In this document: in pieces, positions 1 through 9,176 of the stretch | How the letters are laid out: each line of letters starts with the position of its first letter | Numbering within the stretch: position 1 is the first letter of the stretch | Source: Aequorivita vladivostokensis | Lineage (GTDB): Bacteria; Bacteroidota; Bacteroidia; Flavobacteriales; Flavobacteriaceae | Assembly (NCBI RefSeq): GCF_000952855.1 | Contig: NZ_JSVU01000002.1 | Location: forward strand, 1 to 64,000 | Direction: 5' to 3' | Length of the DNA: 64,000 nt | Made by a program: the position numbers and the translations under genes | Notes under the pieces: model-generated | Seen by the model: only the letters and a program-made list of their open reading frames with translations | The model's database searches: none | Told to the model about the DNA's origin: nothing

Positions 1-243
1 CTGTATTTTTCGGGTATCGCTCATTAGTTCTACAACTTGTTTTACGCCTCGTTTGCGGTTGTGCGAGTATTTATCGAGCCATTTGTATACTGCCGTAGTG
101 GAAACTTCATATTCCCTGCTGACCTCCAGGACGGTAGAAACGTTCTTCTCAATCTCTCTTACTTTTTTGCGCTTAAAGCTCTCGCTAAAATAACGATTTA
201 CACGCTGGGACGATTTATTGCTAAAATCTTCTACTTTCGCCAT
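1..243 (-). CDS. IS3-type transposase OrfA-like helix-turn-helix protein, partial
   Basis: The reverse strand is open from an ATG at 243 to the window edge and gives 81 residues, so the C-terminus is missing. The sequence is basic and has a helix-turn-helix of the IS3/IS911 OrfA kind: a stretch with VSTVLEVSREYEVS is followed by TTAVYKWLDKYS, where a recognition helix usually ends in a WxxKY-type motif. Such proteins bind the ends of their insertion sequence, and the catalytic OrfB is normally made by frameshift from the next frame. OrfB would lie outside the window. A chromosomal HTH regulator is less likely given the IS-like terminal sequence at about 298. Confidence 0.72.
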   Translation of the reverse strand, partial: MAKVEDFSNKSSQRVNRYFSESFKRKKVREIEKNVSTVLEVSREYEVSTTAVYKWLDKYSHNRKRGVKQVVELMSDTRKIQ

Positions 244-298
244 AATAATAAGTTGGTTTAAACTCCGTAAAACGGTCAACTTATTTCAGTACCCGACA
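1..298 (-). mobile_element. end of an IS3-like insertion sequence
   Basis: The transposase-like gene starts 55 bases from a sequence that, read on the minus strand from 298, begins TGTCGGGTACTG. IS3-family ends begin with TG, and the transposase gene typically starts 40-80 bases inside the end. The other end and the target duplication are outside the window, so the boundary at 298 is inferred. Confidence 0.45.
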
Positions 299-360
299 AA
301 ACACTACTATTCTAATTATGTTTTCGTTTTCAAATTCTTTTCCGGCGTTGCCCTTCGGGG

Positions 361-900
361 TTAGCGGGCTACTAAATATACAGCGTCTTCCCCATCATTC
401 TCCTTCCAGCACACTTTTACTTTTTCACCGTTGATAGCATCTACCTGTCTTCCACGATAATCGGGTTGTATTGGCAAATGTCGGCTAAAACGGCGGTCTA
501 TCAATGTCAACAATTCTATTTCCAAAGGTCTTCCGAAAGATTGTACCGCGGTCAATGCCGAACGAATGCTTCTTCCGGTGAAAAGTACGTCGTCAACAAA
601 GACCACGTTTTTGTCCTCAACTATAAAATCTATTTTGGTTTTGTTGGCTTCCAGCGGTTTTTCCCCTCTTCGGAAATCGTCGCGGAAAAAGGTGATGTCC
701 AAATATCCAAGCTTGATGTTCTTGATTTTGTATTCGGTTTCTAGGAGGGTTTTTAACCTTTCGGCTAAAAAAACGCCCCGTGGCTGTATGCCGATAAGTA
801 CTGTTTTGGAAAAATCGTCGTGTTTTTCGATCAATTGGCAAGCCAAACGGTTAAGCGCAATGTTTATCTCGGTTGCGTTCAGTAACACTTTTTGGCTCAT
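361..900 (-). CDS. pyrR: PyrR: bifunctional pyr operon regulator / uracil phosphoribosyltransferase family
   Basis: This 179-residue protein has the type I phosphoribosyltransferase fold. The PRPP-binding loop is VVFVDDVLFTGRSIRSA at about residues 99-115, and the N-terminal half has the PyrR-typical GIQPRGVFLAERL. In many bacteria PyrR senses UMP and controls pyr genes, and it has weak uracil phosphoribosyltransferase activity. Whether it regulates RNA in Bacteroidota is not established from this sequence. An in-frame start ten codons upstream lies on the -7 promoter box at 928-935, so the ATG at 900 (MSQKVLL) is preferred. It ends the leftward block that follows rpsA but has its own promoter. 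Confidence 0.9.
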   Translation of the reverse strand: MSQKVLLNATEINIALNRLACQLIEKHDDFSKTVLIGIQPRGVFLAERLKTLLETEYKIKNIKLGYLDITFFRDDFRRGEKPLEANKTKIDFIVEDKNVVFVDDVLFTGRSIRSALTAVQSFGRPLEIELLTLIDRRFSRHLPIQPDYRGRQVDAINGEKVKVCWKENDGEDAVYLVAR

Positions 901-927
901 AGGAAGTTCTGAATTGTATTCAGGAAG

Positions 928-935
928 CAAAAATA
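928..935 (-). promoter_or_regulatory. -7 box of pyrR promoter
   Basis: On the minus strand this reads TATTTTTG, a perfect match to the Bacteroidota TAnnTTTG element. It predicts a transcript start near 921, about 20 bases before the ATG at 900. Confidence 0.6.
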
Positions 936-985
936 CATTTTTTTTGGCTTTTTAAAGTGAAGTATTTGAAATTGATTAAATCCCG

Positions 986-1017
986 AAAATAAAAAAGCCT
1001 TTCGTTACCGAAAGGCT
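986..1017 (-). terminator. rho-independent terminator of rpsA
   Basis: A perfect 9-bp stem (AGCCTTTCG at 996-1004, CGAAAGGCT at 1009-1017) with a TTAC loop is followed on the minus strand by a T-rich run. It lies 25 bases after the rpsA stop codon. Confidence 0.85.
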
Positions 1018-1041
1018 CTTCATTATTTATAAATGCAACGA

Positions 1042-2895
1042 TTATTTTTTACCGTCCATTTTGTCTTTAAGCTCTTGTAATTTTGCGTTAGCATCACCAA
1101 GGGTTGGTTTTGCTTCTGCTTCAGCTGCTTCTTGTTTTCTCACAGCTTCTTTTACAATTTTAGCTTCTTCTTCTTTGTGGATAGCCATGTGTGAAGCAAC
1201 CACTTTCTTGAATTCTTTGTTGAATTCAATAATTTGGAATTCTGCTTCATCACCTTTCTTCAACATAGAACCATCTTCTTTTTCAAGGTGACGGCCTGGT
1301 ACGAAAGCTACGATATCATCGTTGAATTTTACGGTTGCCCCTTTGTCAACTACCTCATCAATAGTGGCAGTGTGCTTAGATCCAACAGTAAATTCGTCTT
1401 CGTATTTATCCCAAGGATTTTCTTCAGTTTGTTTGTGACCTAAACTAAGTTTACGGCCTTCAACATCCAATTCCAATACAACCACTTCTAGTTCATCACC
1501 AATATTGGTAAACTCACTTGGGTGCTTGATTTTCTTGGTCCAAGAAAGATCGCTAATGTAGATAAGACCGTCAATACCTTCTTCAAGTTCAACAAAAACA
1601 CCGAAATTGGTGAAGTTGCGAACAATACCCTTGTGGCGTGAACCAACTGGGTATTTTTTAGTAATATCGGTCCATGGATCTGGCGTCATTTGCTTGATAC
1701 CAAGGCTCATTTTGCGCTCTTCCTTATCCATTGTAAGGATTACCGCTTCCACCTCATCACCAACATTTACGAAATCCTGAGCGCTGCGCAAGTGCGTGCT
1801 CCAAGACATTTCGCTAACGTGGATAAGACCTTCAACACCTTCAGCAACTTCGATAAACGCACCGTAGTCTGCAATAACAACTACTTTACCTTTTACTTTG
1901 TCACCAACTTTCAACTCTTCTCCAAGCGCTTCCCATGGGTGAGGGTTCAATTGCTTAAGACCTAATTGGATACGTGTTTTATCTTCATCAAAATCAAGAA
2001 TTACAACGTTCAATTTCTGATCAAGTTCAACGATCTCGTTCGGGTGGTTGATGCGTGACCAAGAAAGGTCTGTAATGTGAACAAGTCCATCAACACCACC
2101 AAGATCAACAAATACTCCGTAAGAAGTGATGTTTTTAACAACACCTTCAAGTACCTGACCTTTTTCAAGTTGGCCGATGATTTCTTTTTTCTGCTCTTCA
2201 ATATCCGCTTCAATAAGCGCTTTGTGAGAAACAACAACGTTTTTGAATTCGTGGTTGATCTTAACCACTTTGAATTCCATAGTTTTACCAACGTAAACGT
2301 CGTAGTCACGGATTGGTTTAACGTCAATTTGCGAACCTGGCAAGAAAGCCTCGATACCGAAAACATCTACAATCATACCACCTTTTGTGCGGCATTTTAC
2401 GTACCCGTTTACGATAGTACCTTCGTCGTGGGCAGCGTTTACACGGTCCCAAGCCTTAATGGTTCTAGCTTTACGGTGGCTAAGAATTAACTGACCTGTG
2501 CTGTCCTCACGAACGTCGATCAATACTTCTACCTTGTCACCAACTTTTAAATCTGGATTGTAACGGAATTCGTTCAACGAAACAACACCTTCACTCTTCG
2601 CGTTAATGTCGATGATTGCGTCACGATCTGTGATGTAAACCACTTTTCCTTCCACAACCTCGTCGTCAAGGGTGTCAACAAAATTCTCTGCTACCAGTTT
2701 TTCGAATTCCTCAAGCTTACCATCGTCGATTGGGTCAATTCCCTCTTCGTAGTTGTGCCAGTTGAATTCCTTTAGAAATTTTTCAGGATTGCTTTCCTTT
2801 AGGGAAACTTCCTTTTGAGGTTTTGTAGTTTCCTCGGTTTGTGCTACGGCAGTATCTTCTACCTGCACTTCTTCTTTGTTTGCTTTATCAGCCAT
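1042..2895 (-). CDS. rpsA: 30S ribosomal protein S1
   Basis: This 617-residue protein carries six S1 RNA-binding domains, roughly residues 75-140, 160-225, 243-315, 330-400, 415-490 and 505-570. The central copies repeat the signature GxFVDLGGVDGLVHITDLSW / GAFIEVAEGVEGLIHVSEMSW. It has an acidic N-terminal arm and a charged Lys/Glu C-terminal tail. S1 helps recruit mRNA to the small subunit, which matters in Bacteroidota because most of their mRNAs lack an SD site. The gene stands alone between its own promoter (about 160 bases upstream) and a strong terminator. The long leader could be autoregulatory, as S1 leaders are in other bacteria. Confidence 0.97.
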   Translation of the reverse strand: MADKANKEEVQVEDTAVAQTEETTKPQKEVSLKESNPEKFLKEFNWHNYEEGIDPIDDGKLEEFEKLVAENFVDTLDDEVVEGKVVYITDRDAIIDINAKSEGVVSLNEFRYNPDLKVGDKVEVLIDVREDSTGQLILSHRKARTIKAWDRVNAAHDEGTIVNGYVKCRTKGGMIVDVFGIEAFLPGSQIDVKPIRDYDVYVGKTMEFKVVKINHEFKNVVVSHKALIEADIEEQKKEIIGQLEKGQVLEGVVKNITSYGVFVDLGGVDGLVHITDLSWSRINHPNEIVELDQKLNVVILDFDEDKTRIQLGLKQLNPHPWEALGEELKVGDKVKGKVVVIADYGAFIEVAEGVEGLIHVSEMSWSTHLRSAQDFVNVGDEVEAVILTMDKEERKMSLGIKQMTPDPWTDITKKYPVGSRHKGIVRNFTNFGVFVELEEGIDGLIYISDLSWTKKIKHPSEFTNIGDELEVVVLELDVEGRKLSLGHKQTEENPWDKYEDEFTVGSKHTATIDEVVDKGATVKFNDDIVAFVPGRHLEKEDGSMLKKGDEAEFQIIEFNKEFKKVVASHMAIHKEEEAKIVKEAVRKQEAAEAEAKPTLGDANAKLQELKDKMDGKK

Positions 2896-2919
2896 TTGTT
2901 TGTAAAATTGATTTTTGGG

Positions 2920-2939
2920 ATTTCCGCCTTCGCGGAAAT
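2920..2939. repeat. REP-like palindrome in the rpsA leader
   Basis: A perfect inverted repeat, ATTTCCGC / GCGGAAAT with a CTTC loop, lies 25 bases upstream of the rpsA start. A near copy with loop CTGC is at 49172-49191. Confidence 0.7.
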
Positions 2940-3059
2940 TAAAAAACCAATGCTTTGTATTCTGCGCTGTTACAAGATTTTACTGCGACTATCCCACAGA
3001 AGGGTTTGTTTTATTCTGTTTCAATTCCTCTTATTCTTGTCTCGTCGCTAAGAGGGGCG

Positions 3060-3091
3060 CAAAAATACTATTTCTCTTTTGATTTTCAAAA
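3060..3091 (-). promoter_or_regulatory. rpsA promoter
   Basis: Minus strand: -7 box TATTTTTG (3060-3067) and -33 box TTTTG (3087-3091) with 19 bases between, matching the Bacteroidota housekeeping promoter. The predicted leader is about 155 nt. Confidence 0.6.
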
Positions 3092-3151
3092 CTTTAAATA
3101 AATTGTTCTTTAAAGTTTTCATAAATTTATTTTGACTCATACTCATCTATT

Positions 3152-3159
3152 TAACTTTG
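3152..3159 (+). promoter_or_regulatory. -7 box upstream of the DUF4377/META gene
   Basis: TAACTTTG matches TAnnTTTG, and a TTTG at 3131-3134 is a plausible -33 element. The next in-frame ATG is at 3187. Confidence 0.55.
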
Positions 3160-3186
3160 TTTATTCAAATTGAAACAAAACTACTT

Positions 3187-3873
3187 ATGAAATTTCTACT
3201 TACCTTTTTTATTTCGGCCATAGCATTGAGCACTTGCGAGAATAAGTCCTCAGAAAAAAATGCGGAAACAATCCTGTTTGTGAACAGTTCCAAAGTAGAG
3301 TGCACGGGCGTTGGCAAGATGCAATGCCTGCAAACTCAAGAGTCTGAAACCTTAAAACCAAACGATTGGAAAAATTTCTACGGAAATATTGAAGGATTTG
3401 AATACGAGCCCGGCTACATTTATAAACTTTCCGTGAAAAAGGAAAAGCTGGACCCAGCTACTGTGCCTGCCGATGCTTCAACTTTGAAATATTCCTTGGT
3501 AAAAGTGATTGAAAAAAACAGAGATGAAAAAATGCGTCTCCACGATATTTGGGCATTAAAGGCAATTAATGGCGAGGCTATTGACCGTGATAATTTTCAA
3601 AAACAACCAGTTTTGGAAATTCATTTAAACGAAATGAAAATCTTCGGAAACGATGGCTGCAACACTATGTTTGGCGCAATTCAGGAATTGGATGATCAAA
3701 ACATAAACTTCGGAGCGATGGTCGGCACCAAAATGGCCTGCCCAAATATGGCCCTTTCCTCAGAATATACTGCTGCACTTGGGAAAGCAAAAACCTATAA
3801 ACTCGATGGTTTGCAGCTTTTCTTTTATGATGCTGAAGGCAATGAAGTTTTGAAATTTCAAAAAGTAGATTAG
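3187..3873 (+). CDS. secreted DUF4377 and META domain (HslJ-like) protein
   Basis: The protein has 228 residues. An N-terminal hydrophobic segment (MKFLLTFFISAIALSTC) suggests export. The cysteine could be lipidated, but threonine at -1 is unusual for a lipobox. Residues about 30-110 fit DUF4377 (VNSSKVECTG followed by MQCLQTQE, then a GFEYEPGYIYKL segment). Residues about 118-225 fit the META/HslJ domain, with the typical GNDGCNTMFGAI core. HslJ-like proteins are linked to heat or novobiocin stress in E. coli, but the molecular role is unknown. Start 3187 is chosen over 3157 because the -7 box ends at 3159. The gene converges with parC, six bases away. Confidence 0.8.
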   Translation: MKFLLTFFISAIALSTCENKSSEKNAETILFVNSSKVECTGVGKMQCLQTQESETLKPNDWKNFYGNIEGFEYEPGYIYKLSVKKEKLDPATVPADASTLKYSLVKVIEKNRDEKMRLHDIWALKAINGEAIDRDNFQKQPVLEIHLNEMKIFGNDGCNTMFGAIQELDDQNINFGAMVGTKMACPNMALSSEYTAALGKAKTYKLDGLQLFFYDAEGNEVLKFQKVD

Positions 3874-3879
3874 GCAGTT

Positions 3880-6573
3880 TTAAAATAAAAGCCCCTGTCC
3901 GCCTTCATCTATTTTTGAATCGTTATCATCTGCGGGCTCATTCTTATCCGAATCGTTTGCGTTTTTTATATCTTCCTCATTTGAAGCCATATCCTCCTCG
4001 TCCACAACATCAATTTCCTCGGGCTCTACAGGTGCTGGCGGCTCGTAAGGCAGCGGTTCCATCGTATTGATTTCCAAAACTTTTTCCTTTGTAAGCTGGT
4101 TGCCCATCGCGCCGATTCCTTTTATTGAAATGAATTCCTCAAGATTTAATTCCATATTCTCCTCGCGCTCCTGCCCTCTTTTTTTGGCGAAGACCACTTC
4201 GGCCATCGGGCGGTAATCGGTAAATATTTTTTCCAAATATGAATTAGGATGATCGGTAATAATGGTTTCTTCCTTGTCCGGATTTTCAATTAAAAAGCGC
4301 TTCACGTAAAACAATTCTTTTTCGCCTTCCCAATAAATGGCGCTCAACGGTTTTTTTGGATCCCACTTTTCAAGAATTATCATATCGTCATCAAAACGAA
4401 GCTGAATATCGGGGATTACCGTTTTAACAACCCCGCTCTGTTTAACAATCAGCAACCTATCCTCCTTTCTGAACTCGCCCAAAAGTTCGCCGCGTTCGTC
4501 CACATTCAATCGCTGTACCGAATCGTCAAACCATATTTTACGCGGCTTTAGCGTTGAAAGGCCTTTCTCTTTCAACTCAATTTTTTTGATTGAATATTTG
4601 GTGACAATATTTCCTTTGGAATTTCTTCCCTTCACCAGCTGATCGGCAAAATCCAAATCGAATTTCAGCTTTTTGATACTTCCACTTTGGCGCAGATAAA
4701 TGGTTACAACTTCTGCCTCGCCATTTGGATTGGCCGTAAAATAAAGCACTTTGGAACCTTTGGTTCCGTTGGTCATATCGTATTCCTTGTCGCGGGTGAT
4801 GGAGGTTACGGCAAAGCGCTTCACATAATTTGCACCGCGGGCACCGTCGCGGTAAATCATATTGTAAATAGTGCGTTTGTCCTTCTTTTTGAAAACCGCC
4901 ACGTGGATTATATTTTTTCCCACAAAAGTTTTGGCGTCAACCTTTGTGACCATCATTGTGCCGTCCTCGGTGAAAACGATAATGTCGTCAATATCGCTGC
5001 AGTCGGTAACGTATTCATCGCGCTTTAAGCTGGTGCCCACAAAACCTTCCTCGCGGTTTACGTAGAGTTTTGTGTTTCTGATTACCACCTTTGTGGCCTC
5101 AATATCATCAAAAGTCCTGATTTCGGTTTTGCGCTCTTTTCCAGCGCCATAATCCTTTTTCAGCCTTTTGAAATAATCTATGGCATACTCAATCAAATGT
5201 GCTAAGTGATGCTTTATTTGAGCGATGCTATCTTCCAATGCCTCAATCTTTTGCTGCGCTTTATCAATATCGAATTTTGAAATTCTTTTGATTCGAATTT
5301 CTGTCAAACGCACAATATCCTCTTCGGTTACGGCGCGCTTCAAATGCTGAATATGCGGCTGCAGCCCTTTATCAATTGCGGCAATTACACCCTCCCAAGT
5401 TTCCTCTTCCTCTATATCGCGATAGATTCTGTTTTCAATGAAAATTCTTTCAAGCGAAGCAAAATGCCACTGCTCCTCCAATTCATCCAATTGTATTTCA
5501 AGTTCGCTTTTCAGCAGTTCCACAGTGCGGTCGGTACTTACGCGAAGCATTTCCGAAACCCCGACGAACAACGGTCGGTTATCTTCAATTACACAGCCCA
5601 AAGGCGAAATAGATGTTTCGCAAGCGGTAAAGGCATAAAGGGCATCAATGGTTTTATCGGGCGAAATGCCGCTGGGCAAATGGATCTGGATTTCCACTTC
5701 GGCAGCGGTGTTGTCCTCTATCTTTTTGATTTTTATTTTTCCTTTGTCATTCGCTTTCAGAATAGTGTCAATCAGCGATGATGTGTTGGTGCCAAAGGGA
5801 ATTTCAGTAATTACAAGCGTATTTTTGTCCAGTTGGTTAATGCGCGCTCGACTGCGAATTTTTCCACCGCGCATCCCATCGTTGTAATCGGCAACATCCA
5901 TCAATCCACCCGTTGGGAAATCTGGATAGATCGTAAACTTTTTGCCCTGCAAATGCTTGATGGAGGCATCAATAAGTTCAATAAAATTATGCGGAAAAAT
6001 TTTTGTGGAAAGGCCCACGGCAATTCCCTCTCCGCCTTGGTTCAACAGCAACGGAAATTTAACCGGAAGGTTGATTGGCTCTTTTCTACGTCCGTCGTAC
6101 GAAGCTTGCCAGCGGGTAACTTTTGGATTGTAAACCACATCCAAAGCAAACTTTGAAAGCCGCGCCTCAATATAACGCGAAGCTGCGGCACTATCGCCCG
6201 TTAAAATATTTCCCCAGTTTCCCTGGGTGTCGATGAGCAAATCTTTTTGCCCAATCTGCACCATCGCGTCGGCAATACTCGCGTCCCCGTGGGGGTGGTA
6301 CTGCATGGTATGCCCAACGATGTTCGCGACCTTGTTGTATCGCCCATCGTCCAAATCTTTCATGGACTGCATAATACGGCGCTGCACGGGCTTAAAACCG
6401 TCCTCAATGGCAGGCACGGCACGCTCTAGGATTACGTAGCTGGCGTAATCCAAAAACCAGTCGCGGTACATGCCGGTAACCTTTTTTATGGTGTCGCCGG
6501 AGGTATCGTCGTTTATGCCCAGATAGTCGGGGCCTGTTTGTTCTTCTTCGTTATTGTTGAGTTCGTCACTCAT
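3880..6573 (-). CDS. parC: DNA topoisomerase IV subunit A (GyrA/ParC family)
   Basis: This 897-residue subunit cuts and rejoins DNA. The catalytic tyrosine is in AAASRYIEAR (about Y134), with the upstream HPHGD motif at 93-97. A GyrA-type C-terminal beta-propeller region spans roughly residues 500-750, and a long Asp/Glu-rich tail ends in GGQGLLF. The position equal to E. coli ParC Ser80 is Ala98, with Asp102 at the Glu84 position. I believe this is usual for flavobacterial ParC rather than acquired resistance. The partner parE lies upstream on the same strand, with a small lipoprotein gene between them. GyrA is the alternative, but the pairing with a short ParE-type B subunit argues for topoisomerase IV. 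Confidence 0.93.
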   Translation of the reverse strand: MSDELNNNEEEQTGPDYLGINDDTSGDTIKKVTGMYRDWFLDYASYVILERAVPAIEDGFKPVQRRIMQSMKDLDDGRYNKVANIVGHTMQYHPHGDASIADAMVQIGQKDLLIDTQGNWGNILTGDSAAASRYIEARLSKFALDVVYNPKVTRWQASYDGRRKEPINLPVKFPLLLNQGGEGIAVGLSTKIFPHNFIELIDASIKHLQGKKFTIYPDFPTGGLMDVADYNDGMRGGKIRSRARINQLDKNTLVITEIPFGTNTSSLIDTILKANDKGKIKIKKIEDNTAAEVEIQIHLPSGISPDKTIDALYAFTACETSISPLGCVIEDNRPLFVGVSEMLRVSTDRTVELLKSELEIQLDELEEQWHFASLERIFIENRIYRDIEEEETWEGVIAAIDKGLQPHIQHLKRAVTEEDIVRLTEIRIKRISKFDIDKAQQKIEALEDSIAQIKHHLAHLIEYAIDYFKRLKKDYGAGKERKTEIRTFDDIEATKVVIRNTKLYVNREEGFVGTSLKRDEYVTDCSDIDDIIVFTEDGTMMVTKVDAKTFVGKNIIHVAVFKKKDKRTIYNMIYRDGARGANYVKRFAVTSITRDKEYDMTNGTKGSKVLYFTANPNGEAEVVTIYLRQSGSIKKLKFDLDFADQLVKGRNSKGNIVTKYSIKKIELKEKGLSTLKPRKIWFDDSVQRLNVDERGELLGEFRKEDRLLIVKQSGVVKTVIPDIQLRFDDDMIILEKWDPKKPLSAIYWEGEKELFYVKRFLIENPDKEETIITDHPNSYLEKIFTDYRPMAEVVFAKKRGQEREENMELNLEEFISIKGIGAMGNQLTKEKVLEINTMEPLPYEPPAPVEPEEIDVVDEEDMASNEEDIKNANDSDKNEPADDNDSKIDEGGQGLLF

Positions 6574-6578
6574 TCTTT

Positions 6579-6606
6579 AAGTTCAAAGTTTCAAGTTTCA
6601 AGTTCC
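6579..6606. repeat. heptamer tandem repeat (4 units of AAGTTTC type)
   Basis: Four contiguous 7-mers, AAGTTCA, AAGTTTC, AAGTTTC and AAGTTCC, lie just upstream of the parC start. This is one of several short tandem repeat tracts in intergenic spaces of the window. Confidence 0.7.
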
Positions 6607-6625
6607 AGCTTTGGAATTCTTTTAG

Positions 6626-7069
6626 TTATTTTTGAATTATATATGAATAAGAATCATTGTCAAATTGCATTGCTATTCCATTTACATAAAAAGCTTCAAC
6701 AGACAAAAAGTCAAAACATTCACCTTCTATATTTTTTAATTCGAGATTTAAAATATCAGTTTCTTCATTATTTAGCTTCAACTGATAGTCTTTTCCGGAT
6801 TCAATTTCTGGATAATAAAGAGTTATATATGTCTCTTCATTATCATCATTAAATATCAGATTAATTATTTGACTACCTCTAGTTAAAGATATTTCTGAAG
6901 GTTTGTAGATATTATTTTCACCAATCAATGAATTCCCTTCGTTATCCAAAATTCTAATATTAAAAGCGGGTTCAGCAGGGATAATTGCTTCACAATTGTC
7001 ATTTTTATCACAAGAGAATAAAACAAAAAAAGTAATAATTCCAAAAAATAATAAATGTGATTTTTTCAT
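6626..7069 (-). CDS. small AT-rich lipoprotein of unknown function
   Basis: The protein has 147 residues. The signal sequence MKKSHLLFFGIITFFVLFSC ends in a lipobox cysteine (C20). It is followed by DKNDN, an acidic/lysine stretch resembling the export signals of surface lipoproteins in Bacteroidota. The rest is a beta-rich domain with four further cysteine or aromatic-bounded strands and no motif I recognise. It sits between parE and parC on the same strand. Its codon use is markedly more AT-rich than either neighbour, which suggests a later insertion into the topoisomerase locus. Confidence 0.75.
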   Translation of the reverse strand: MKKSHLLFFGIITFFVLFSCDKNDNCEAIIPAEPAFNIRILDNEGNSLIGENNIYKPSEISLTRGSQIINLIFNDDNEETYITLYYPEIESGKDYQLKLNNEETDILNLELKNIEGECFDFLSVEAFYVNGIAMQFDNDSYSYIIQK

Positions 7070-7123
7070 AATCTGAAGATTTTAAGCTATAATAATATTA
7101 CGATTTGAAATTTACAAAAAGAA

Positions 7124-8974
7124 TCACTCCTCCACCCTATCAAGCTCCACCTTCAAATTATCAATAATAAACTCCTGCCGGTCCGGGGTGTTTTTTCCCA
7201 TATAAAAAGAAAGCAGTTCCTCAATACTCATCGATTTATCGAGCATCACAGGATCCAACCGAATGTCGTTGCCAATAAAATGCACAAATTCGTCCGGCGA
7301 AATTTCACCCAAACCTTTAAAGCGGGTGATTTCCGGTTTTGGTTTTAGCTTTTCTATTGCGGCTACCCGTTCCTCTTCGGAATAGCAATAAATGGTTTCC
7401 TTTTTATTTCTTACTCGGAAAAGCGGCGTTTGCAAAATGTACAAATGCCCTTCCTTTATTAATTCAGGAAAAAATTGGAGGAAAAACGTAATGAGCAACA
7501 ATCGAATGTGCATTCCGTCCACATCGGCGTCTGTGGCAATTACGATGTTGTTGTACCGCAAATCCTCCATCGAATCCTCAATGTTTAGCGCAGCTTGCAA
7601 CAGGTTGAATTCCTCGTTTTCATACACAATTTTTTTGGTCATTCCGTAGGTGTTCAGCGGTTTCCCACGCAGTGAAAAAACGGCCTGTGTATTTACATCA
7701 CGGCTTTTGGTGATGCTTCCGCTCGCGGAATCTCCCTCGGTGATAAACAGCGTAGATTCCAGATTGCGTTCGTTTTTCACGTCGCCCAAATGCACCCGGC
7801 AATCGCGCAGTTTTTTATTGTGAAGGCTGGCTTTTTTCGCACGGTCCTTCGCCAATTTTCGGATACCGCTCAACTCCTTTCGCTCGCGTTCGGCCTGTAC
7901 TATTTTGCGTTGAATGGCGTCAGCCGTCTCGGGATTTTTATGCAGGTAATTGTCGAGCTGGGTTTTTACGAAATCGTTTATAAACGTCCGCACCGTTGGC
8001 AGATCACCGCCCATATCGGTTGAGCCGAGCTTGGTTTTTGTCTGGCTTTCAAAAACCGGCTCCATTACTTTGATGCTGATTGCCGAAACGATGGATTTCC
8101 GCACATCGCTGGCATCGTAGTTTTTGTTGTAAAATTCGCGCACGGTTTTTACCAAAGCTTCGCGGAAGGCCGCCAAATGCGTTCCGCCCTGGGTTGTGTT
8201 CTGTCCGTTTACAAAACTGTGGTATTCCTCGCTATATTGGGTCTTGCTGTGGGTAAGTGCTATTTCAATATCATCGCCGCGCAGGTGGATTATCGGGTAC
8301 GCGCTGTCTTCTTCGGAAATGGTCTCCATCAAAAGATCTTTCAATCCATTTTCCGAATAAAACTTTTCGCCGTTAAAGTCTATCGTCAGTCCCGGGTTGA
8401 GATAGACGTAGTTTTTCAGCATTTTTTGAACGTATTCCGTGCGATACTTGAAGTTTTTGAAAATGCTTTCGTCGGGAATAAAAACCACTTTGGTTCCTTT
8501 TCGCTTGGTGGTTTCCTCAACAGCAACATCATTGGTCAATTCGCCCAGGGAAAATTCCGCGGCCTTCATTTGGTTATCGCGAACGGATTCCACTTTAAAA
8601 AACGCCGAAAGCGCATTCACGGCTTTGGTACCAACCCCGTTCAAACCAACGGATTTCTTAAAGGCACGGCTGTCGTACTTTCCGCCCGTGTTCATTTTTG
8701 AAACCACGTCGATCACTTTCCCCAATGGAATGCCACGACCGTAATCGCGCACTTTTACTTCTTTATCTTTTATTCGAACCTCGATGGTCTTTCCAGCGCC
8801 CATGACAAATTCATCGATACAGTTATCGATTACCTCTTTCAGAAGAATATAGATACCGTCATCGGGCGAGGAACCGTCACCCAGCTTCCCGATGTACATC
8901 CCCGGGCGCATGCGGATATGTTCCTTCCAGTCGAGCGAGCGTATGTTGTCTTCGGTATATTGTGTTTCGGCCAT
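7124..8974 (-). CDS. parE: DNA topoisomerase IV subunit B (ParE)
   Basis: This 616-residue GHKL-type ATPase subunit has the order typical of GyrB/ParE: an ATP-binding region with RMRPGMYIG and [10 protein letters not shown], then [10 protein letters not shown], then the TOPRIM region with [11 protein letters not shown] and the metal-binding [12 protein letters not shown]. The C-terminal end is [12 protein letters not shown]-like. The start at 8974 (MAETQYTED) is used. An 18-codon longer reading gives a hydrophobic leader (VLPYIYIS) not expected for this enzyme. It works with ParC to unlink replicated chromosomes. Confidence 0.95.
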   Translation of the reverse strand: MAETQYTEDNIRSLDWKEHIRMRPGMYIGKLGDGSSPDDGIYILLKEVIDNCIDEFVMGAGKTIEVRIKDKEVKVRDYGRGIPLGKVIDVVSKMNTGGKYDSRAFKKSVGLNGVGTKAVNALSAFFKVESVRDNQMKAAEFSLGELTNDVAVEETTKRKGTKVVFIPDESIFKNFKYRTEYVQKMLKNYVYLNPGLTIDFNGEKFYSENGLKDLLMETISEEDSAYPIIHLRGDDIEIALTHSKTQYSEEYHSFVNGQNTTQGGTHLAAFREALVKTVREFYNKNYDASDVRKSIVSAISIKVMEPVFESQTKTKLGSTDMGGDLPTVRTFINDFVKTQLDNYLHKNPETADAIQRKIVQAERERKELSGIRKLAKDRAKKASLHNKKLRDCRVHLGDVKNERNLESTLFITEGDSASGSITKSRDVNTQAVFSLRGKPLNTYGMTKKIVYENEEFNLLQAALNIEDSMEDLRYNNIVIATDADVDGMHIRLLLITFFLQFFPELIKEGHLYILQTPLFRVRNKKETIYCYSEEERVAAIEKLKPKPEITRFKGLGEISPDEFVHFIGNDIRLDPVMLDKSMSIEELLSFYMGKNTPDRQEFIIDNLKVELDRVEE

Positions 8975-9176
8975 AAGTTTTGGTGTAGGGTTGCTAATAT
9001 AAATATACGGGAGCACTTGTGAAACCAATACCTCGGAAAGTAATTAACAATAAAACGGGTGATATTGTTAGTAATTATTTTTCGAGTTGAATTACTAAAT
9101 ATTTGCAAAGAAATCCGCTTTCCATTGATTGGTTGTAATTCTTTTTATAATTTCATCACACAAACTAGAGAACTCA

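Noticed and set aside
37-261. Plus-strand open frame of 74 residues at the left edge
   Set aside because: It is antisense to the HTH transposase-like frame, which has clear homology; the plus frame has none.
3880-6573. Acquired quinolone resistance from Ala98 in ParC
   Set aside because: Alanine at this site is, as I recall, the usual residue in flavobacterial ParC; no other change is seen.
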